In this document: positions 7,251 through 16,376 of the stretch, piece by piece
How the letters are laid out: every line of letters begins with the position of its first letter
Position numbering within the stretch: position 1 is the first letter of the stretch
Origin: Planctomycetaceae bacterium
GTDB taxonomy: Bacteria; Planctomycetota; Planctomycetia; Planctomycetales; Planctomycetaceae
DNA: 41,042 bases
Assembly: GCA_021732845.1 (NCBI GenBank)
Contig: JAKFUF010000146.1
Location: forward strand, 1-41,042
Direction of reading: 5' to 3'
Translations under genes and position numbers: made by a program
The notes under the pieces: generated by a model
Told to the model about the DNA's origin: nothing
Seen by the model: only the letters and a program-made list of their open reading frames with translations
Database searches by the model: none

Positions 7251-8456
7251 TCACACCTTGGCCGCCGGGCTGTCCGCCGGAACCGCTTCGGGTTCATCCT
7301 TCACCGGGTGCAATTTTGAAAAATCGGGCTCCTTGAAGACCAGCGGGAAGACCCGGCGAAAGATCGGCGCGCGGAGCGGCGAGACGAGCGTGCTGAGGGC
7401 CTTGATGTAAATGAACCGCGGACTGCCGACGCAGCCCAGCCGCTGTTTGAACTCATCCGCGGACTGGCCCACAAACAACCGCGTGGCTCCGGCCGTGAAG
7501 CTGTCCTCCAGCGCCTTATACAACAGGTTGAAATACAGGTCGGCTTCGACGTTGAGGTCGTAGTCGACGCCGCAATACAACAGGTTCAGGTGCTTGGGAT
7601 TGAGCTGCACCCCACAGCAGAACGCGACCAATGTCTCACCCCGGTACAGCAGCGTGAACCGCGACTGTTCGGGCAACTGCCGGGCGAGTTCCTGAAAGAA
7701 CTCCGGTGGCACCACCTCGAACTTCATGTCGCTGCGGCGAAAGACCGCCATGTACAGCTCGTGGACACGCGAATCCTGCAACCGCTGCAGTGCCGTTTTT
7801 CCCTGCAGAAACTCACAGCGCAGGCCGGTGCTGTCAAACTTCGAAAGCACCTTCCGCATGTTGGCCCGCGTCCGCTTGCTGCGGGACTTGTAGTAATCGT
7901 CAAACGACGTGAATTCTGAATCCAGCACATAAGTGATCACGCTGGTGGCGCGCTGGTAGCCCAGCTTTTCCAGCGGCTGCAACCGGTCGGCCAGAACCTG
8001 GTCGAACTCTTTGAAGGCGACGTACACGCAGCCGCATTTGCGGGCCAGCTCTTTGGCCGCGGCATCCATGGCCTGCGTCACCGCCGCCATGTCGGCATCG
8101 GGGGCGATCACCAGGTTGCTGGCACCGGTGCTGACGGGCAAGCCGCACAGCAGGACCTTGAACTTGAAAGCCGGCGGAACAATTCTTTGGACCGACTGAA
8201 TCAGCCGCTGCACGCGGCCGGGTGCCAGTTCGGCCCCGTCCACGATGTACCGGGAATAACAGGCGCAGGCCACGGGTGTCTGCATTGCGTCGTAAAAAAT
8301 CGCGTAGCAGCACTTCGTCGTGGCCCGCATCGAAATCTCGACAGCGCGCATGAACCCGTCCTGCATGAAAGCGTTTTCATGCACGCCAGGAACCGTGTTC
8401 CAGTCGTCGAAATTGATTTCGTCGACGGAAAAATACAGACGGTAGGTACAAGACAT
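7251..8456 (-). CDS. FemAB/BioF2-like GNAT N-acyltransferase
   Basis: The frame is open to 8531, but the protein starts at ATG 8456 (MSCTYRLYF), giving 401 aa. It has the double-GNAT look of FemAB and BioF2-type acyltransferases: an N-terminal half with NAFMQDGFMRAVE and ACACYSRYIVDG, a central basic helix (YYKSRSKRTRANMRKVL) typical of this family, and a C-terminal half with LLYRGETLVAFCCGVQLNP and YCGVDYDLNVEADLYFNLLY. Related proteins transfer aminoacyl or acyl groups to peptidoglycan precursors, lipids or sugars; the substrate here is unknown. The C-terminal ~30 residues are an acidic, Pro-rich tail. Confidence 0.78.
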   Translation of the reverse strand: MSCTYRLYFSVDEINFDDWNTVPGVHENAFMQDGFMRAVEISMRATTKCCYAIFYDAMQTPVACACYSRYIVDGAELAPGRVQRLIQSVQRIVPPAFKFKVLLCGLPVSTGASNLVIAPDADMAAVTQAMDAAAKELARKCGCVYVAFKEFDQVLADRLQPLEKLGYQRATSVITYVLDSEFTSFDDYYKSRSKRTRANMRKVLSKFDSTGLRCEFLQGKTALQRLQDSRVHELYMAVFRRSDMKFEVVPPEFFQELARQLPEQSRFTLLYRGETLVAFCCGVQLNPKHLNLLYCGVDYDLNVEADLYFNLLYKALEDSFTAGATRLFVGQSADEFKQRLGCVGSPRFIYIKALSTLVSPLRAPIFRRVFPLVFKEPDFSKLHPVKDEPEAVPADSPAAKV

Positions 8457-8542
8457 TCGAGACGCCAGAAGTGCATAACGAATGACAACAATCAAATGAC
8501 AAATCCGCCGTTCGTTAAGACCGTGCCTCAACAGAAGGCGAA

Positions 8543-8580
8543 TTTGTCATTTGTCATTTGTCATTTGTCATTTGTCATTT
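8543..8580. repeat. Tandem 7-bp repeat TTTGTCA, five copies
   Basis: Five exact copies of TTTGTCA run from 8543 to 8577, followed by TTT. The inverse motif AATGACAAAT lies 40-50 bases to the left (about 8495-8504), so the pair could also form a hairpin. It sits between two minus-strand genes. Confidence 0.9.
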
Positions 8581-8589
8581 GGATTTAAT

Positions 8590-9990
8590 TCAGTCCGCGT
8601 CCGTCCGGAACGGCCCTGCCGGCAAGCCGTCGCCGTTGAACAGATTCGGCAGTGACGTGTCGAGGAAGGCAAAGCGGACGAACTTCGGCTCTGCCACACC
8701 TTCGGCGGTGACGATCACCGTTTCGCCCTCGAGGGTGGCGGTGGCATCGACAAACTTTTTGTCGGCACCAGCGATCTGGAACGCCGCCAGTTTGTCGCCC
8801 TTCATCATCAGGCCCTTGGCGTTGTCAAAGGCGACAACGATCGTCTTGTCCTTCACCTCGGCGGACTTCAGCGTCGGTCCACTGTCGTTGACCGCTTCGC
8901 CATAAGCGATCTTGCGGGCGGACAGCGCCAAACGGTGGCTCACTTCCTGCTTGTTCTTCGGATGAATGTCATTCACATCGCCGATGTCCATCGTGACCGT
9001 CATGCCAGTCTTGGGCAGGGCCAGCGTCTTGGTCTGCGCCTCGCGGACCAGCGGGCAGCCCTCGCGCGGCCAGCCAGGAATGCGGCTGTAATCCCACGGG
9101 GCAATCTGCACGAAGAGGAACGGGAACTCGCCCTGGTTCCACTCCTTGCGCCAGCCCTGAATCATGGCGGAGAACAGCTTGTGGTAATGCTTCGCCATCG
9201 GCACGTTCGATTCGCCCTGATACCAGATCGCCCCTTGAATGGCGAACGGCACCAGGGGGGCGATCATCCCGTTCCACAGCGTGGAGGGCTCTTTCATCAC
9301 ATTCTTGGCGTGCTGATGGTCGCCCGATTCTTTGAGGGATGGATCCGCGGCAAAGGCCGAGGGCGGCGTGAAGAATTCTGCCGGCTGCCCGCCCCACGAG
9401 CAGTGGATCAAACCCACCGGCACCTTCTGGGTCTGGTGGATTTCACGGCCGAAGAAGTAAGCCACGGCGGAGAAACCTTTGACGGTGTCCGGCGTGCATT
9501 CGGCCCACTGGCCCTCGAAATCGGTCTTCGCCACGTCACCGCCCTTGGCCTTGGGAACGGTGATCAGCCGGATTTGCGGGAACTTCGCCGCAGAGATCTC
9601 TTCCGCCGGCTTCAGGGCCGCCGTCACCGGCCATTCCATGTTGGACTGGCCGGAGCAGACCCAGACTTCGCCCACCAGCACATTCTTGAACGTCAGCGTG
9701 TTCTTGCCGGCAATCGACAGGGCCTGCCCATCGGCATTGGCTGGCATTTCTGGCAGCTTGACCAGCCAGTTCCCCTTGTCGTCGGCCGTGGCGGTGGCGG
9801 TCTTCCCGGCGAGGGTGACCGTCACCGCTTCCCCCGGTGCCGCCGTCCCCCACACGGGCAGGGGCTTGCCCTGCTGGAAGACCATGTTGTCGCCAAACAG
9901 GTGCGACACTTTGACGTCCGCGTGGGCGAAAGAAGCCACGGCGAACAGGAGCACAGCGCCGACCGCGCCGCGAAGAGTCACATGAAACAT
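8590..9990 (-). CDS. Secreted sialate O-acetylesterase (SASA-domain SGNH esterase)
   Basis: 466 aa from ATG 9990 (an in-frame start at 10047 would only extend ahead of the signal peptide). Signal peptide residues 1-24 end at AHA. The N-terminal region has HLFGDNMVFQQGKPLPVWG, the usual opening of these enzymes, before the esterase core VCSGQSNMEWP (nucleophile Ser116). Then follow WYQGESN (Gly/Asn oxyanion block) and DVNDIHPKNKQE carrying the catalytic Asp341 and His343. The C-terminus is a small beta domain. Family members deacetylate 9-O-acetyl sialic acid or acetylated xylan and pectin, and environmental planctomycetes usually act on algal or plant polysaccharides. It stands alone, with 166 bp before the next gene. 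Confidence 0.93.
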   Translation of the reverse strand: MFHVTLRGAVGAVLLFAVASFAHADVKVSHLFGDNMVFQQGKPLPVWGTAAPGEAVTVTLAGKTATATADDKGNWLVKLPEMPANADGQALSIAGKNTLTFKNVLVGEVWVCSGQSNMEWPVTAALKPAEEISAAKFPQIRLITVPKAKGGDVAKTDFEGQWAECTPDTVKGFSAVAYFFGREIHQTQKVPVGLIHCSWGGQPAEFFTPPSAFAADPSLKESGDHQHAKNVMKEPSTLWNGMIAPLVPFAIQGAIWYQGESNVPMAKHYHKLFSAMIQGWRKEWNQGEFPFLFVQIAPWDYSRIPGWPREGCPLVREAQTKTLALPKTGMTVTMDIGDVNDIHPKNKQEVSHRLALSARKIAYGEAVNDSGPTLKSAEVKDKTIVVAFDNAKGLMMKGDKLAAFQIAGADKKFVDATATLEGETVIVTAEGVAEPKFVRFAFLDTSLPNLFNGDGLPAGPFRTDAD

Positions 9991-10156
9991 TTGCGAAATT
10001 CCGGGGACAGATGGAACCTTTATTGTCAGCTCACAGCCACAGGCCATGAGATTACAGTAGGGTCACACTGGACCGGAGGGAATGCAAGTCTGCCGTTGCC
10101 GCTGTCCCAGCCTGTTGAGCAAGGCCGGATGCCGGCTTTGGCGGCCTCGGCGTCTG

Positions 10157-11596
10157 TCACGCGAAGAGTTCGCTGACGACGCGGCCCTCGACATCCGTCA
10201 GGCGGAAGTCGCGGCCGGCGTAGCGGTAGGTGAGCCGTTCGTGATCCAGGCCCAAGAGGTGCAGCATCGTCGCGTGCAGGTCATGGATGTGGACTTTGTT
10301 CTCGGCGGCGAAGTAGCCGTAGTCGTCGGTGCTGCCGTAATGCAGGCCGCCTTTGACACCGCCGCCCGCGAGCCACATGGTGAACCCTTCGGGGTTGTGG
10401 TCGCGGCCATCGGCTTCCGCCGTCGGGGTGCGGCCGAATTCACCGCCCCACCAGACGAGCGTGTCCTCCAGCAGGCCGCGGGCCTTCAGGTCGTGGAGCA
10501 GGCCGGCAATCGGCAGGTCGACTTCAAGGGCGTTTTTCTCGTGGCCGGCCTTAAGGTTGGAGTGCTGGTCCCACTGCACCTTGTTGTCGTTGTGGGTCAC
10601 CTGGATAAACCGCACGCCGGATTCGGCAAACCGCCGCGCCATCAGGCACATCCGGCCGAAATTGGCGGTCACCGGATTGTCGAGTCCATACAGCGCCTGT
10701 GTCGCCGCCGTTTCACTCGACAGGTCCTCCACTCGCGGCAGTTCGGACTGCATGCGGTAGGCCAGTTCGAACGAGTTGATCCGCGCTTCGAGCGAGGCCT
10801 CGGCGCCCGCCTGAACCTGGTGTTCGCGGTTGACCTCGCCCAGCCGGTCGAGCTGCAGCCGCTGCAGCTCACGCGGGAGCCGCGAGTTTTTAATGTAGCG
10901 GACTTTCGCCTTTTCCGAGGGGACGCTGGCGTCGCCGAGGGCCGTGCCCTGGTACACGGCCGGCAAAAACGACGAACTCCAGTTGTTGATGCCGCCAAAG
11001 GCGAGCGTCGGGCAGATGGTGACAAACGCCGGCAGATTGCCGTTTTCCGTCCCCAGCCCGTAGCTCACCCATGAGCCGATGCTGGGGCGGATGAAGTTGT
11101 CGCTGCCGGTATGCACCTTCATCACCGCGCCGCCGTGGGCGGGATTGGTGCCATGCAGCGAATGGATCTGACAGAGGTCATCCACGCGGCGGGCGAGGTG
11201 CGGGAACAGCTCGCTGACCCACGAGCCACTTTCGCCGTACTGCTGAAATTTCCACGGCGACTTCAACAGGTTGCCGGTGGAATTGAACTGCACCGACGGC
11301 TTGGCAAACGGCAGTGGCTTGCCGTCGTCCCGCTGCAGCAGTGGCTTGTAGTCGAAGGTGTCGACCTGCGACGGCCCGCCGCTCATGAAGAGGAAGATGA
11401 TCCGCCTGGCCCGAGCCGGAAAATGCCCACCCTGGGGTGCCAGTGGGTTGGGCACGGCAGTCTCGACCGGCGCGGCCCCCGCGGCCGGGGCCAGCAATGA
11501 AGCCAATGCCATGGACCCAAACCCCGCCGCCGAACGGCAGAGCGCCTCGCGACGGGTGATTCCGACGGGCTGAGCATCGAACTGGCGATTGAACAT
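10157..11596 (-). CDS. DUF1501 family protein (sulfatase-like fold) with Tat-like leader
   Basis: 479 aa from ATG 11596; the frame is open to 11644. The leader TRREALCRSAAGFGSMALAS fits a twin-arginine signal. The mature part shows DUF1501 marks: RRIIFLFMSGGPSQVDTFDY, ELFPHLARRVDDLCQIHSLH, GAVMKVHTGSD, SWVSYGLG, and near the end LVWWGGEFGRTP and DHNPEGFTMWLAGGGVKGG. DUF1501 proteins are alkaline-phosphatase-superfamily relatives, very numerous in planctomycetes. They usually follow a DUF1549/DUF1553 cytochrome-like gene. No such partner lies upstream here, where the neighbour is an aldehyde dehydrogenase. Biochemical function is unknown for the family. Confidence 0.92.
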   Translation of the reverse strand: MFNRQFDAQPVGITRREALCRSAAGFGSMALASLLAPAAGAAPVETAVPNPLAPQGGHFPARARRIIFLFMSGGPSQVDTFDYKPLLQRDDGKPLPFAKPSVQFNSTGNLLKSPWKFQQYGESGSWVSELFPHLARRVDDLCQIHSLHGTNPAHGGAVMKVHTGSDNFIRPSIGSWVSYGLGTENGNLPAFVTICPTLAFGGINNWSSSFLPAVYQGTALGDASVPSEKAKVRYIKNSRLPRELQRLQLDRLGEVNREHQVQAGAEASLEARINSFELAYRMQSELPRVEDLSSETAATQALYGLDNPVTANFGRMCLMARRFAESGVRFIQVTHNDNKVQWDQHSNLKAGHEKNALEVDLPIAGLLHDLKARGLLEDTLVWWGGEFGRTPTAEADGRDHNPEGFTMWLAGGGVKGGLHYGSTDDYGYFAAENKVHIHDLHATMLHLLGLDHERLTYRYAGRDFRLTDVEGRVVSELFA

Positions 11597-11735
11597 CGGA
11601 CCTCCGAGACGAAACGCATCGATCTTGCTTGATGATTCTGACAAGTCCGTGCGTGGTACTCAAACCTTCACCGGGCTTGGGTTGGGCAGGGTCGGTGGTA
11701 AGGGTTTGTGGTTGAAACCCACGCTACGGCCGGTC

Positions 11736-13328
11736 TCAACCCACATCAAACTGCACCCCCTGCGCGAGCGGCAGACCGGTTCCGTAATTGATGGTGCAGG
11801 TTTGCCGCCGCATATAAGCTTTCCAGGCGTCAGATCCCGCTTCGCGACCGCCGCCGGTGTCCTTCTCGCCGCCGAAGGCACCGCCGATTTCTGCGCCGGA
11901 GGTGCCGATATTGACGTTGGCGATGCCACAGTCGCTGCCGGCGGGGGACAGAAACCGCTCGGCATCGCGCATCCGGTCGGTGAAAATGGCCGACGACAGC
12001 CCCTGGTCCACGGCGTTGTTGAGAGCCACGGCTTCGTCGAGCGTCCGGTAGGTCAAGACGTAGAGAATGGGGGCGAACGTTTCCTCCTGGACGATCGACA
12101 TGCCGGCATGTGCCCGAATCAGCGTCGGTTCCACGAAGTTGCCGGGGCGGTCCAGACGCTGCCCGCCCGCCAGAACCTCGCCACCCTGTTCGCGGGCGGC
12201 CGTCACCGCATGCAGCATCCACTCAACCGCTTTGGGACTGATGAGCGGCCCCATCAGCGTGCCCGCTTCCCAAGGCAACCCCACGGTCACACTGGCATAT
12301 GCCGCCTGGAGTTTGGGCAGAAATGTGTCTGCCAGGCTTTCGTGCAGAATCAGCCGCCGCAAGGTTGTGCAACGCTGGCCGGCGGTGCCGACCGCGGAAA
12401 ACAGGACTGCCCGCAACGCCAGGTCGAGATCGGCAGACTCCGTCAGAATCACCGCATTGTTGCCGCCGAGTTCGAGCAACACCCGTCCCAGGCGTTGAGC
12501 CACGGCGGAGCCGACGGCCCGGCCCATCGCACAACTCCCCGTGGCTGAGATCAACGGCAGCCGGCGGTCCTGGGTCATCAACTGTCCAATCGGATCGGTG
12601 TCGCCCACGCAAACGTTGAACACCCCCTCCAAGCCCAGGGGCGAAAGGATCCGATCGCAGATTCCTTGAATCGCCAGCGCGGTGAGCGGAGCCAGGCAGG
12701 AGGGTTTCCAGACCACCGGATCGCCACAGACGGCGGCCAGGGCGGCGTTCCAGGCCCAGACCGCCGCGGGGAAATTGAACGCCGTGATGACCCCGATCGG
12801 ACCCAGCGGATGCCACTGTTCAAACAGGCGGTGCTGCGGCCGCTCGCTTGGCATCGTCAAGCCGTAAAGCTGCCGGGAGAGACCAACCGCGAAGTCGCAC
12901 ATGTCGATCATTTCCTGGACTTCACCACGCCCTTCCGACAGGATTTTTCCCGTCTCCAGGGTGACGAGGAGCCCCAGATCATCCTTGTGTTCCCGCAATG
13001 CCAGACCAAGTTGCCGGACGATCTCGCCGCGCTGCGGGGCGGGTGTGTCCCGCCAGCGGGGAAAGACGGCCTGCGCCTGAGCCACGATGGCCTCGTAGTC
13101 CGAGACATCCGCCAGTTGAACTTGAGCTAAAATGTCGCCCGTCGCCGGATTTCGGCAGTCGATGATGGGCTGTTTGCCAGAATCTGCTCCGCGCACACTG
13201 CCCGATCCGGCAGGTCGAGTGAAGGCTCCCGATTTCCCCCAGTTTCCACAACCAGCACCGAAGTTCTGCGACTGAATGCCCAGCCGGTGCAGAACCGATT
13301 CAATGTTTTGACGTTCGGAAGTTCGCAT
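11736..13328 (-). CDS. Aldehyde dehydrogenase, ALDH7/AmaB type (alpha-aminoadipic semialdehyde dehydrogenase-like)
   Basis: 530 aa from ATG 13328 (MRTSERQNIESVLHRLGI). Catalytic Glu286 lies in VLLELGGNN and catalytic Cys320 in GTAGQRCTTLRR. The NAD-binding FNFPAAVWAWN and WKPS are present. The C-terminal block (GAFGGEKDTGGGREAGSD followed by WKAYMRRQTCTINYG) is the hallmark of the ALDH7 subfamily, which oxidises L-2-aminoadipate-6-semialdehyde/piperideine-6-carboxylate to 2-aminoadipate in lysine breakdown. Residues ~24-54 are a Gly/Ser-rich stretch before the fold starts. Lysine 6-oxidase (LodA type) makes the same semialdehyde, so the LodA-like gene 9 kb away gives a speculative functional link. 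Confidence 0.88.
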   Translation of the reverse strand: MRTSERQNIESVLHRLGIQSQNFGAGCGNWGKSGAFTRPAGSGSVRGADSGKQPIIDCRNPATGDILAQVQLADVSDYEAIVAQAQAVFPRWRDTPAPQRGEIVRQLGLALREHKDDLGLLVTLETGKILSEGRGEVQEMIDMCDFAVGLSRQLYGLTMPSERPQHRLFEQWHPLGPIGVITAFNFPAAVWAWNAALAAVCGDPVVWKPSCLAPLTALAIQGICDRILSPLGLEGVFNVCVGDTDPIGQLMTQDRRLPLISATGSCAMGRAVGSAVAQRLGRVLLELGGNNAVILTESADLDLALRAVLFSAVGTAGQRCTTLRRLILHESLADTFLPKLQAAYASVTVGLPWEAGTLMGPLISPKAVEWMLHAVTAAREQGGEVLAGGQRLDRPGNFVEPTLIRAHAGMSIVQEETFAPILYVLTYRTLDEAVALNNAVDQGLSSAIFTDRMRDAERFLSPAGSDCGIANVNIGTSGAEIGGAFGGEKDTGGGREAGSDAWKAYMRRQTCTINYGTGLPLAQGVQFDVG

Positions 13329-13547
13329 GTCACGGGCTCTCCTAGAACTGCAGCTCCTGCATGTCACCGCAGGATTCCCGCGCAGCGCGGCGAAGTTCCA
13401 GGGATTGGAATTTCGTACCGGGTGCTGGTGGGAGTCTTGGAATCCTCGCCCTCCATTGTACGCTCCCACCCCGCGTCAGAAACATACGGTTGACGCCGCC
13501 GTACTCTCTCGCGTTCCTTTCCTTATTGGCTGAGTCGGGCAGTCCTC

Positions 13548-14060
13548 ATGGCACAAGCGCCCGCTGCTGCTGCTGGTCCAGACGATCGGCTGACGAAGCT
13601 GGAGAAATCCGTCCGCTTCTGGCGCTGGTTCTCCATGGGCGTTGGCGGCATGTTCCTGCTGGTCACCCTCGGCCAAGGGTGGCTGCTGTACACATCCATG
13701 CAGGTGCTGCGGACCCGGAAGGTCGAGATCGTGAACGCCAAGGGCGTCGCGGTTGAGATCAGCGCCGACGCCGATGGCGAAGGCCAGGTGAGCATCCGCA
13801 ACGGCAAGGGCGACCCGCGGATCGTGCTGGGCACGTCCCGCAAGAACACCGGGCTGATCGACATCTACGGGATGCACGAAGAACGCGTGGCCGGCCTGGG
13901 GGGAACCGCTTCCGGGGGGATGCTGGTGCTGTTCAACAGCTCAGGCCACCGCGTGGTGGATGTCCAGGCGCTGAAAAACAATTGCGGCGCTGTGATGGTC
14001 CACAACTTCGATGGCGAACTGCGCCACAGCATGTCCGGCGAAGATTCCCGCATGCGGTAG
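13548..14060 (+). CDS. Small membrane-anchored protein of unknown function
   Basis: 170 aa. Residues 1-22 are polar and include a short charged stretch (DDRLTKLEKSVRFWRWF). One TM segment (~29-48) is followed by a ~120-residue beta-rich domain with repeating short strands (KVEIVNAKGVAVEISADADG, VSIRNGKGDPRIVLG). Predicted topology is N-in with the beta domain outside. The gene is divergent from the ALDH gene (219 bp between starts) and convergent with rimI, sharing the terminator region. No family recognised; the layout resembles other planctomycete orphan membrane proteins. Confidence 0.7.
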   Translation: MAQAPAAAAGPDDRLTKLEKSVRFWRWFSMGVGGMFLLVTLGQGWLLYTSMQVLRTRKVEIVNAKGVAVEISADADGEGQVSIRNGKGDPRIVLGTSRKNTGLIDIYGMHEERVAGLGGTASGGMLVLFNSSGHRVVDVQALKNNCGAVMVHNFDGELRHSMSGEDSRMR

Positions 14061-14094
14061 GCAAGCTGCCAAGCGACCGCGACCCAATGCAAAA

Positions 14095-14118
14095 AGCCGG
14101 AGACAAACGTCTCCGGCT
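14095..14118 (-). terminator. Rho-independent terminator of rimI
   Basis: AGCCGGAGAC (14095-14104) pairs perfectly with GTCTCCGGCT (14109-14118) around a four-base loop. On the minus strand the stem is followed by TTTTT, giving a classic intrinsic terminator 30 bases past the rimI stop. On the plus strand the T-rich tail is weak, although it could also slow transcription from the convergent gene. Confidence 0.88.
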
Positions 14119-14148
14119 CGATATTTGTGGCGGCGGAAATGGACGGCC

Positions 14149-14694
14149 CTACTCGTTGCCGACGCTGTTCCCGTATTGGGCAATGCGGTTGACCGGCTGG
14201 CCCGATTCAGACTCTTCCGGATCCAGACGAAACTGCATGATGTAGGCGTCTTCGCTGGAATCTTCGTAGTGCATGCGGATCACGCTGACCGCGCGGAACC
14301 CCTGCTGCTGGTAGAACAACTGGGCGGCGAGGTTGCTCTCGCGGACTTCCAGGACAATCTCCTGGCGGCGCTGCTGCGACAGCTTGTTGATCAGCTTGTC
14401 GACCATCTGCGCCCCAATGCCCAGGCGGCGGGTGTCGGGGGCGACGGCGAAGTTCAGAATGTGCAGGCGGGTCTTGTGCAGTTCATAAATCATGAACCCG
14501 ACCACGCGGCCCTGGTATTCGGCCACCATGCCGATGCAGTTGCGCTGGCGGAGACAGGCCAGGAAATCTTCTTCCGTCCAATTGAAGTCGAAGCTCTGAC
14601 GCTCAATGCGGAGGACATCCGGCATGTCGCGGCGGATCATCCAGCGGATTTGTACCGATACGGCCTGCTGCTTTTGGATCGGTCCGGTTTTCAT
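14149..14694 (-). CDS. rimI: Ribosomal protein S18-alanine N-acetyltransferase
   Basis: 181 aa from ATG 14694, chosen because AGGAGG sits seven bases upstream; the frame is open to 14757. One GNAT domain is visible: MPDVLRIERQSFDFNWTEED, the acetyl-CoA loop RRLGIGAQMVDKLI, the conserved VRESNLAAQLFYQQQGF, and YEDSSEDAYIMQFRL. These match RimI, which acetylates the N-terminal Ala of S18; a few RimI-like proteins have other N-terminal targets. The C-terminal ~25 residues after FRL are a polar tail not needed by the fold. The gene ends at the terminator at 14095. No tsaB or tsaD neighbour is present. Confidence 0.88.
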   Translation of the reverse strand: MKTGPIQKQQAVSVQIRWMIRRDMPDVLRIERQSFDFNWTEEDFLACLRQRNCIGMVAEYQGRVVGFMIYELHKTRLHILNFAVAPDTRRLGIGAQMVDKLINKLSQQRRQEIVLEVRESNLAAQLFYQQQGFRAVSVIRMHYEDSSEDAYIMQFRLDPEESESGQPVNRIAQYGNSVGNE

Positions 14695-15017
14695 CAAGGC
14701 CTCCTTGCCTCTGTGCTGCTGCCGGCGGCGTCTGAATCCCTGATTCACTGCCGCCACACTGAAACATCCTATCTCAGTTCTGGCCGTCTCTAAGTCACTG
14801 GTTCACTCATCCCGCTTGATCAGCATCAGGTCCATTACTGGAATCGTCCGCTTTCGACATGTCCCCGAAGCAGGGTTCGGGGCGGCGAATTCTTAAGGTC
14901 GCGAAATGTGGGCCGGAACTTATCAGATGCCCACGTGTGGCGAAAGAGCGAAAAGCGTGAAAATCGCGGAACAGGGGCATGCCCTTGAAGGCACGGTCTT
15001 TACACACGGAACGCTGC
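14695..15017. other. Intergenic stretch without a convincing gene
   Basis: It holds the rimI leader with its AGGAGG site and about 260 bases of unassigned DNA. A 66-codon minus-strand frame (14807-15007) has no family resemblance and no ribosome binding site, so I do not call it. Confidence 0.6.
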
Positions 15018-15137
15018 TCAATCGTCGCGGGAATTGCGGTTGCGATCGGTCGCCACGATGGCGATCACAACCGCCACCGCACCCAGCAGCAGGCAAATCC
15101 CCACAACAGCCAGAACGATCAACAACGTAACTCCCAT
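15018..15137 (-). CDS. 39-aa single-pass membrane microprotein (copy 2)
   Basis: ATG 15137 opens MGVTLLIVLAVVGICLLLGA and ends in TDRNRNSRDD. Residues 3-29 form one TM helix, followed by a short charged tail. The tail ATDRNRNS mirrors ASDRNQNS in the gene just upstream, so the two are probably paralogues. The start lies nine bases after the upstream stop. Too short for family assignment; a regulator or stabiliser of a membrane complex is a guess. Confidence 0.6.
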   Translation of the reverse strand: MGVTLLIVLAVVGICLLLGAVAVVIAIVATDRNRNSRDD

Positions 15138-15146
15138 GGGGATCTC

Positions 15147-15308
15147 TCAGTCCTCATTTGAATTCTGGTTCCGGTCGGAGGCCAATAGGGCAATCACGGT
15201 GACCACCACAGCCAGGGACAGGCCGAAACCTCCGATTGCGAGGCCCATGAGCAGCGTCCCGCTCACCGGGTATCCATTGATCAGCACCTCGTCAACGATG
15301 ACGACCAT
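15147..15308 (-). CDS. 53-aa single-pass membrane microprotein (copy 1)
   Basis: Starts at ATG 15308 (MVVIVDEVLINGYPVSGTLL), with GGTGGGAG upstream as a ribosome binding site. The frame is open further, but the upstream part overlaps metF and has no coding look. Residues ~16-41 form one TM helix (LLMGLAIGGFGLSLAVVVTV), ending in ASDRNQNSNED. It lies 17 bases after the metF stop, so the two are very likely co-transcribed, followed by the 39-aa relative. Function unknown. Confidence 0.65.
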   Translation of the reverse strand: MVVIVDEVLINGYPVSGTLLMGLAIGGFGLSLAVVVTVIALLASDRNQNSNED

Positions 15309-15325
15309 CTGGCACTCCCACCGTC

Positions 15326-16207
15326 TCAGATGACCGCCGGCGAATAATCGAGAGCCCGCAAAATCGCCTCGCAGGCCTGTGAGCGGTTCAGGACGTAGAA
15401 ATGAATCCCCGGGACGCCCGCGTCCAGCAGCTCGCGGCATTGTTCCACGGCGAAGTCGACGCCGACCTGGAATTGCGCCTCTTTGTCGTCTTGAACTGCC
15501 TCCAGCCGTTCCGAGAGCGCTTCAGGCAGCACGGCCCGGCACATCCCGGTGATCCGCTTGATCTGCGCGAAATTCAAAATCGGCATGATACCGGGCACCA
15601 GCGGTACGGGTATGCCCGCCGCGTCGTAGCGCTCGCGGAACGCAAAGAAGTTCGCGTTCTCGAAGAACAACTGCGTGAAGACCGCGTCGGCACCGGCGTC
15701 GACCTTGCGCTTCAGGTTGTCCAGATCGGTGTCGGCATTCGGAGCTTCCTGATGCACCTCCGGGTAGCCCGCCACTCCGATTCCAAACTCAGGAAACTCA
15801 TCGTGGATCAGCTTCACCAGCTCATTGGCGTAAGTCAGTCCGCCGGCAACGGCTCGAAATCCGGTCTGCCCGGCAGGAGGATCGCCGCGCAGGGCCATGA
15901 TGTTGGCGATGCCGCTGGCCCGGGCCTGTTCGAGCCACCGCCGCAGTTCGTAGACCGTCCCACCGAGGCAGGTAAAGTGCGCCGTGGCCGGAATGTTGAA
16001 CCGCGATTTGATGCCGCAGCACAACTCGGTTGTCCGGTCGCGCGTGCTGCCGCCGGCTCCGTAGGTGCAGGAGATAAACGCTGGACGAAACTGCGCGAGC
16101 CGCTCGATGTTTTCCCAGAGGGCCGCGTCCCCTTCCGCCGTCTTCGGGGGAAAGATCTCAATGGACAGCCCCAGGCTGCCTGGGCGATAGATTTCACTCA
16201 ACTGCAT
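15326..16207 (-). CDS. metF: Methylenetetrahydrofolate reductase
   Basis: 293 aa, the normal length of bacterial MetF. The order of motifs is complete: [20 protein letters not shown], the catalytic Glu-containing strand, [55 protein letters not shown] (FAD site) and a C-terminal [10 protein letters not shown]. It reduces 5,10-methylene-THF to 5-methyl-THF with NADH and FAD, feeding methionine synthesis. The next two genes downstream encode tiny membrane proteins. The metalloprotease gene starts divergently 169 bp away. No S-adenosylmethionine or cobalamin riboswitch is evident in that gap. Confidence 0.96.
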   Translation of the reverse strand: MQLSEIYRPGSLGLSIEIFPPKTAEGDAALWENIERLAQFRPAFISCTYGAGGSTRDRTTELCCGIKSRFNIPATAHFTCLGGTVYELRRWLEQARASGIANIMALRGDPPAGQTGFRAVAGGLTYANELVKLIHDEFPEFGIGVAGYPEVHQEAPNADTDLDNLKRKVDAGADAVFTQLFFENANFFAFRERYDAAGIPVPLVPGIMPILNFAQIKRITGMCRAVLPEALSERLEAVQDDKEAQFQVGVDFAVEQCRELLDAGVPGIHFYVLNRSQACEAILRALDYSPAVI

Positions 16208-16376
16208 GTCGACATTCCCGATGGTTCGATCGTCAGGGCTACGTTATTCATGTTGCGGGGTTTTGTCCAACCGGGTCGCCGACGCCGACCGCCGAATCTC
16301 TGCGGCCTGTAGCGTCGAAACCGTTACTCCCAGGCCAATCGAAGGACGCTGACAGGAATCTCGGTGGATTTTCTGG

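Noticed and set aside
8935-10176. 413-codon plus-strand frame
   Set aside because: Antisense to the sialate O-acetylesterase, which has catalytic motifs and a signal peptide.
15401-16312. 303-codon plus-strand frame
   Set aside because: Opposite metF, whose assignment is certain.
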